Assembly: GCA_002784795.1 (NCBI GenBank)
Contig: PFLZ01000040.1
Span: 1 to 13,748, forward strand
From: Candidatus Magasanikbacteria bacterium CG_4_10_14_0_8_um_filter_42_12
GTDB taxonomy: Bacteria; Patescibacteriota; Patescibacteriia; Magasanikbacterales; UBA922
Direction: 5' to 3'
DNA: 13,748 bases
Shown: piece after piece, positions 12,806 through 13,748 of the stretch
How the letters are laid out: every line of letters starts with the position of its first letter
Position numbering within the stretch: the stretch's first letter is position 1
The notes under the pieces: generated by a model
Seen by the model: only the letters and a program-made list of their open reading frames with translations
Database searches by the model: none
What the model was told of the DNA's origin: nothing
Translations under genes and position numbers: made by a program

Positions 12806-13277
12806 ATTGTTCTACTGATTCATCTACAAAGCTGAGTGTGATACCTGTCATGCGAAACATTTCTTCACTTTCTTCTCCTGCATGATAGCGTTTTTCACAG
12901 ATGACATGCTTTATCCCTGCATTGATAATAATTTTTGCACAGACACGACAGGGTGTCATTTTGCAGTAGAGTGTTGCACCATCGAGTGCTGTCCCAACTT
13001 TTGCAGCTTGGACAATCGCGTTTTGTTCTGCATGCGCGGTACGCACACAATGTTGTGTTTCTGTGCCATCTTCGTGTTTCATCGTTTTCATTTGGTGTCC
13101 TATTTCATCGCAGTGGGGAAGGCCCGATGCTGAGCCGACATATCCTGTTACAAGAATTTGTTTATTCCTGACAATCACACAGCCAGATCTGCCTCTGTCA
13201 CATGTTGCACGGAGTGCCACGACTTTTGCAATTTCCATGAAATATTCATCCCAATTTGGGCGTGTATGTGGGGTCAT
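12792..13277 (-). CDS. Deoxycytidylate (dCMP) deaminase
   Basis: Deaminates dCMP to dUMP, the ThyA substrate. The 161-residue protein belongs to the zinc cytidine/deoxycytidylate deaminase family: TAHAEQNAI (80-88, zinc ligand H82 and proton shuttle E84) and TPCRVCAK (108-115, ligands C110 and C113). It starts with the typical RPNWDEYFMEIA (6-17), and has CDRGRSGCVIV (26-36) and SGLPHCDEIGH (51-61), whose Cys/His residues match the second zinc or structural site seen in ComEB/T4-type enzymes. Length is normal (about 150-190). It is the first gene of the dTMP block and its 3' end overlaps the kinase start (12805). The ATG at 13277 has a T-ATG context and no Shine-Dalgarno. Upstream lies a weak TATATT (13312-13307) as the only -10 candidate. 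Confidence 0.94.
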   Translation of the reverse strand: MTPHTRPNWDEYFMEIAKVVALRATCDRGRSGCVIVRNKQILVTGYVGSASGLPHCDEIGHQMKTMKHEDGTETQHCVRTAHAEQNAIVQAAKVGTALDGATLYCKMTPCRVCAKIIINAGIKHVICEKRYHAGEESEEMFRMTGITLSFVDESVEQYANQ

Positions 13278-13332
13278 ATTGCGTACGTTTAGGAAATGAT
13301 GAAAGAAATATAACGGTTGCCTTCTCGAAAGG

Positions 13333-13407
13333 TGTCATTTCGACCCTGGGGAGAAATCTTTAGAATGATTGTACAGGGAAGAATTTCTCACTTTGTTCGA
13401 AATGACA
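13333..13407. repeat. REP-like palindromic element (GTCATTTCGA type)
   Basis: TGTCATTTCGA (13333-13343) pairs with TCGAAATGACA (13397-13407), and inside it GAGAAAT (13351-13357) pairs with ATTTCTC (13383-13389). This two-tier palindrome matches the general GTCATTTCGA...GAGAAATCTT...TTTCTC...TCGAAATGAC pattern that I recognise as a dispersed intergenic repeat in several bacterial groups, of the REP sort linked to IS200-like transposases. An IS200-type gene lies about 300 bases to its right. Confidence 0.7.
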
Positions 13408-13523
13408 AACTCACTTTGTAGGCAGTGTAGCAAGTTTGGCGGTGGTGGGCAAGTATAGAGAAATTGCCTAAAAAGCATCTTAAAATGGTGAATATTGAGT
13501 AGCTTGTTTATTATTCTTTCCTG

Positions 13524-13632
13524 ACTTTTTGTCACCAAAAAGTAACAAAAAGTGTTAGGGGAAAGAACTCGCCTGTGTCGGCACTAAAAAAGTGCTCATT
13601 GACAAGCGTTGAGGCTCAGACACCTTTCCCCT
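13524..13632. repeat. Structured intergenic element with nested inverted repeats
   Basis: ACTTTTTG (13524-13531) is inverted at 13546-13553 (CAAAAAGT), with another AAAAAGT at 13537-13543. Immediately after it, AGGGGAAAG (13557-13565) pairs with CTTTCCCCT (13624-13632), enclosing GTGTC (13575-13579) with GACAC (13619-13623) and a hairpin GCACT/AGTGC (13581-13585 with 13591-13595). The nested order gives a closed multi-stem fold. The AAAAAGTAACAAAAAGT section resembles dispersed non-coding repeats of other genomes; whether it is transcribed is unknown. Confidence 0.5.
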
Positions 13633-13687
13633 TAAAACCCCAGGTGTACATAACGATTTTCTTTAATCTCTCCTGGGTCTAATTCCC

Positions 13688-13702
13688 CGCCCCTCTGGGG
13701 CG
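13688..13702 (+). mobile_element. Left-end hairpin of an IS200/IS605-type element
   Basis: CGCCCC (13688-13693) and GGGGCG (13697-13702) form a 6-bp GC stem with a TCT loop, 15 bases before the tnpA ATG. IS200/IS605 elements carry subterminal hairpins recognised by TnpA instead of terminal inverted repeats, and the position fits a left-end hairpin. The actual cleavage site and the element's right end cannot be fixed: the right end lies outside the window. Confidence 0.55.
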
Positions 13703-13711
13703 TGATACAAT
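13703..13711 (+). promoter_or_regulatory. Extended -10 promoter of tnpA
   Basis: TGATACAAT is a TGn plus TACAAT extended -10 (5 of 6 matches to TATAAT). Its predicted start site, about 7 bases downstream, coincides with the ATG at 13718, so the transposase mRNA may be leaderless or nearly so. There is no Shine-Dalgarno before the ATG. Confidence 0.45.
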
Positions 13712-13717
13712 AGATCC

Positions 13718-13748
13718 ATGAGTAAGTATATACACAAAAGCCACAATG
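13718..13748 (+). CDS. tnpA: 5' end of an IS200/IS605-family transposase TnpA (partial)
   Basis: The first ten codons read MSKYIHKSHN, the characteristic opening of one group of IS200/IS605 Y1 transposases (M-S-x-Y-I-H-K-S-H-N-V...YH-x-V-x-PAKYRR-x-V-F). The protein would be a small HUH single-strand transposase of about 150-220 residues; its HUH and catalytic Tyr lie beyond the window. It is the only plus-strand gene at this end, and the base before the ATG is C, unlike the T found before every host gene, consistent with a foreign origin. The short length visible limits confidence, though the motif and the adjacent hairpin agree. Confidence 0.65.
   Translation, partial: MSKYIHKSHN

Larger units (their letters stand above)
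13278..13687. other. Non-coding region between dCMP deaminase gene and IS200-type element
   Basis: About 410 bases without a credible gene. Nearest the dCMP deaminase gene is a weak minus-strand -10 (TATATT, 13312-13307) lacking a recognisable -35. Then come the REP-like palindrome (13333-13407), a stretch with nothing I can interpret (13408-13520), a second structured element (13524-13632), and a CCCAGG/CCTGGG inverted repeat (13639-13644 with 13672-13677) just before the transposon hairpin. Confidence 0.6.

Noticed and set aside
115..13277. Genetic code 25 (UGA as glycine), as in Gracilibacteria
   Set aside because: All conserved genes are complete without any in-frame TGA; UGA is simply unused, which is a different observation.
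13335..13538. 67-codon minus-strand frame upstream of the dCMP deaminase gene
   Set aside because: It is built across the REP-like palindrome and low-complexity DNA, and has no domain-like sequence.
1..13748. tRNA, rRNA or phage genes
   Set aside because: No cloverleaf, no conserved rRNA segments and no phage structural or integrase-type proteins were seen on either strand.

Overview
The window looks like chromosomal DNA of an AT-leaning bacterium with a small, streamlined genome. I favour a Candidate Phyla Radiation (Patescibacteria) member, because of tight same-strand nucleotide operons, a four-helix-bundle (S23-type) gene dropped between metabolic genes, starts without Shine-Dalgarno sites, and a complete absence of TGA stops. 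That assignment is inference; no rRNA or ribosomal protein marker is present. The standard code fits: all 16 complete genes read through without in-frame TGA.

All 16 complete genes lie on the minus strand, so transcription runs right to left. Right block (13277 to 8344): dCMP deaminase, a P-loop kinase, dut, thyA, folA, an S23-type four-helix-bundle gene, tmk and a membrane protein. The recognised enzymes form one route to dTDP: dCMP deamination and dUTP hydrolysis give dUMP, ThyA makes dTMP, FolA recycles the dihydrofolate, and Tmk phosphorylates dTMP. The block ends at a hairpin terminator. The middle holds gatB alone, then a 360-base gap with hairpins, short repeats, a candidate promoter and an intrinsic-terminator-like attenuator.

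Left block (6327 to 115): pyrB, pyrI, pyrC, an ornithine-carbamoyltransferase-like gene, pyrD, pyrE and pyrF. This is the whole de novo UMP route from carbamoyl phosphate onward. No carAB is present, and the extra carbamoyltransferase-like protein has altered substrate-loop residues. PyrF is strikingly like the eukaryotic (URA3/UMPS) type. The block closes with a bidirectional terminator.

Mobile DNA bounds the window. The left edge carries the last 28 codons of a probable IS1595/ISXO2-type transposase. The right edge carries the first 10 codons of an IS200/IS605-type TnpA behind a hairpin. Between that and the dCMP deaminase gene lie a REP-like palindrome and a second structured element.

The most unusual signals are: (1) every one of the 16 starts reads TATG, with almost no Shine-Dalgarno sites; (2) degenerate GTTCnnA heptamer repeats occupy three consecutive junctions (thyA/folA, folA/S23, S23/tmk) and supply folA's stop codon and tmk's start codon; (3) the divergent carbamoyltransferase in the pyr operon; (4) the eukaryote-like PyrF; (5) the attenuator and tandemly duplicated N-terminus of PyrB.
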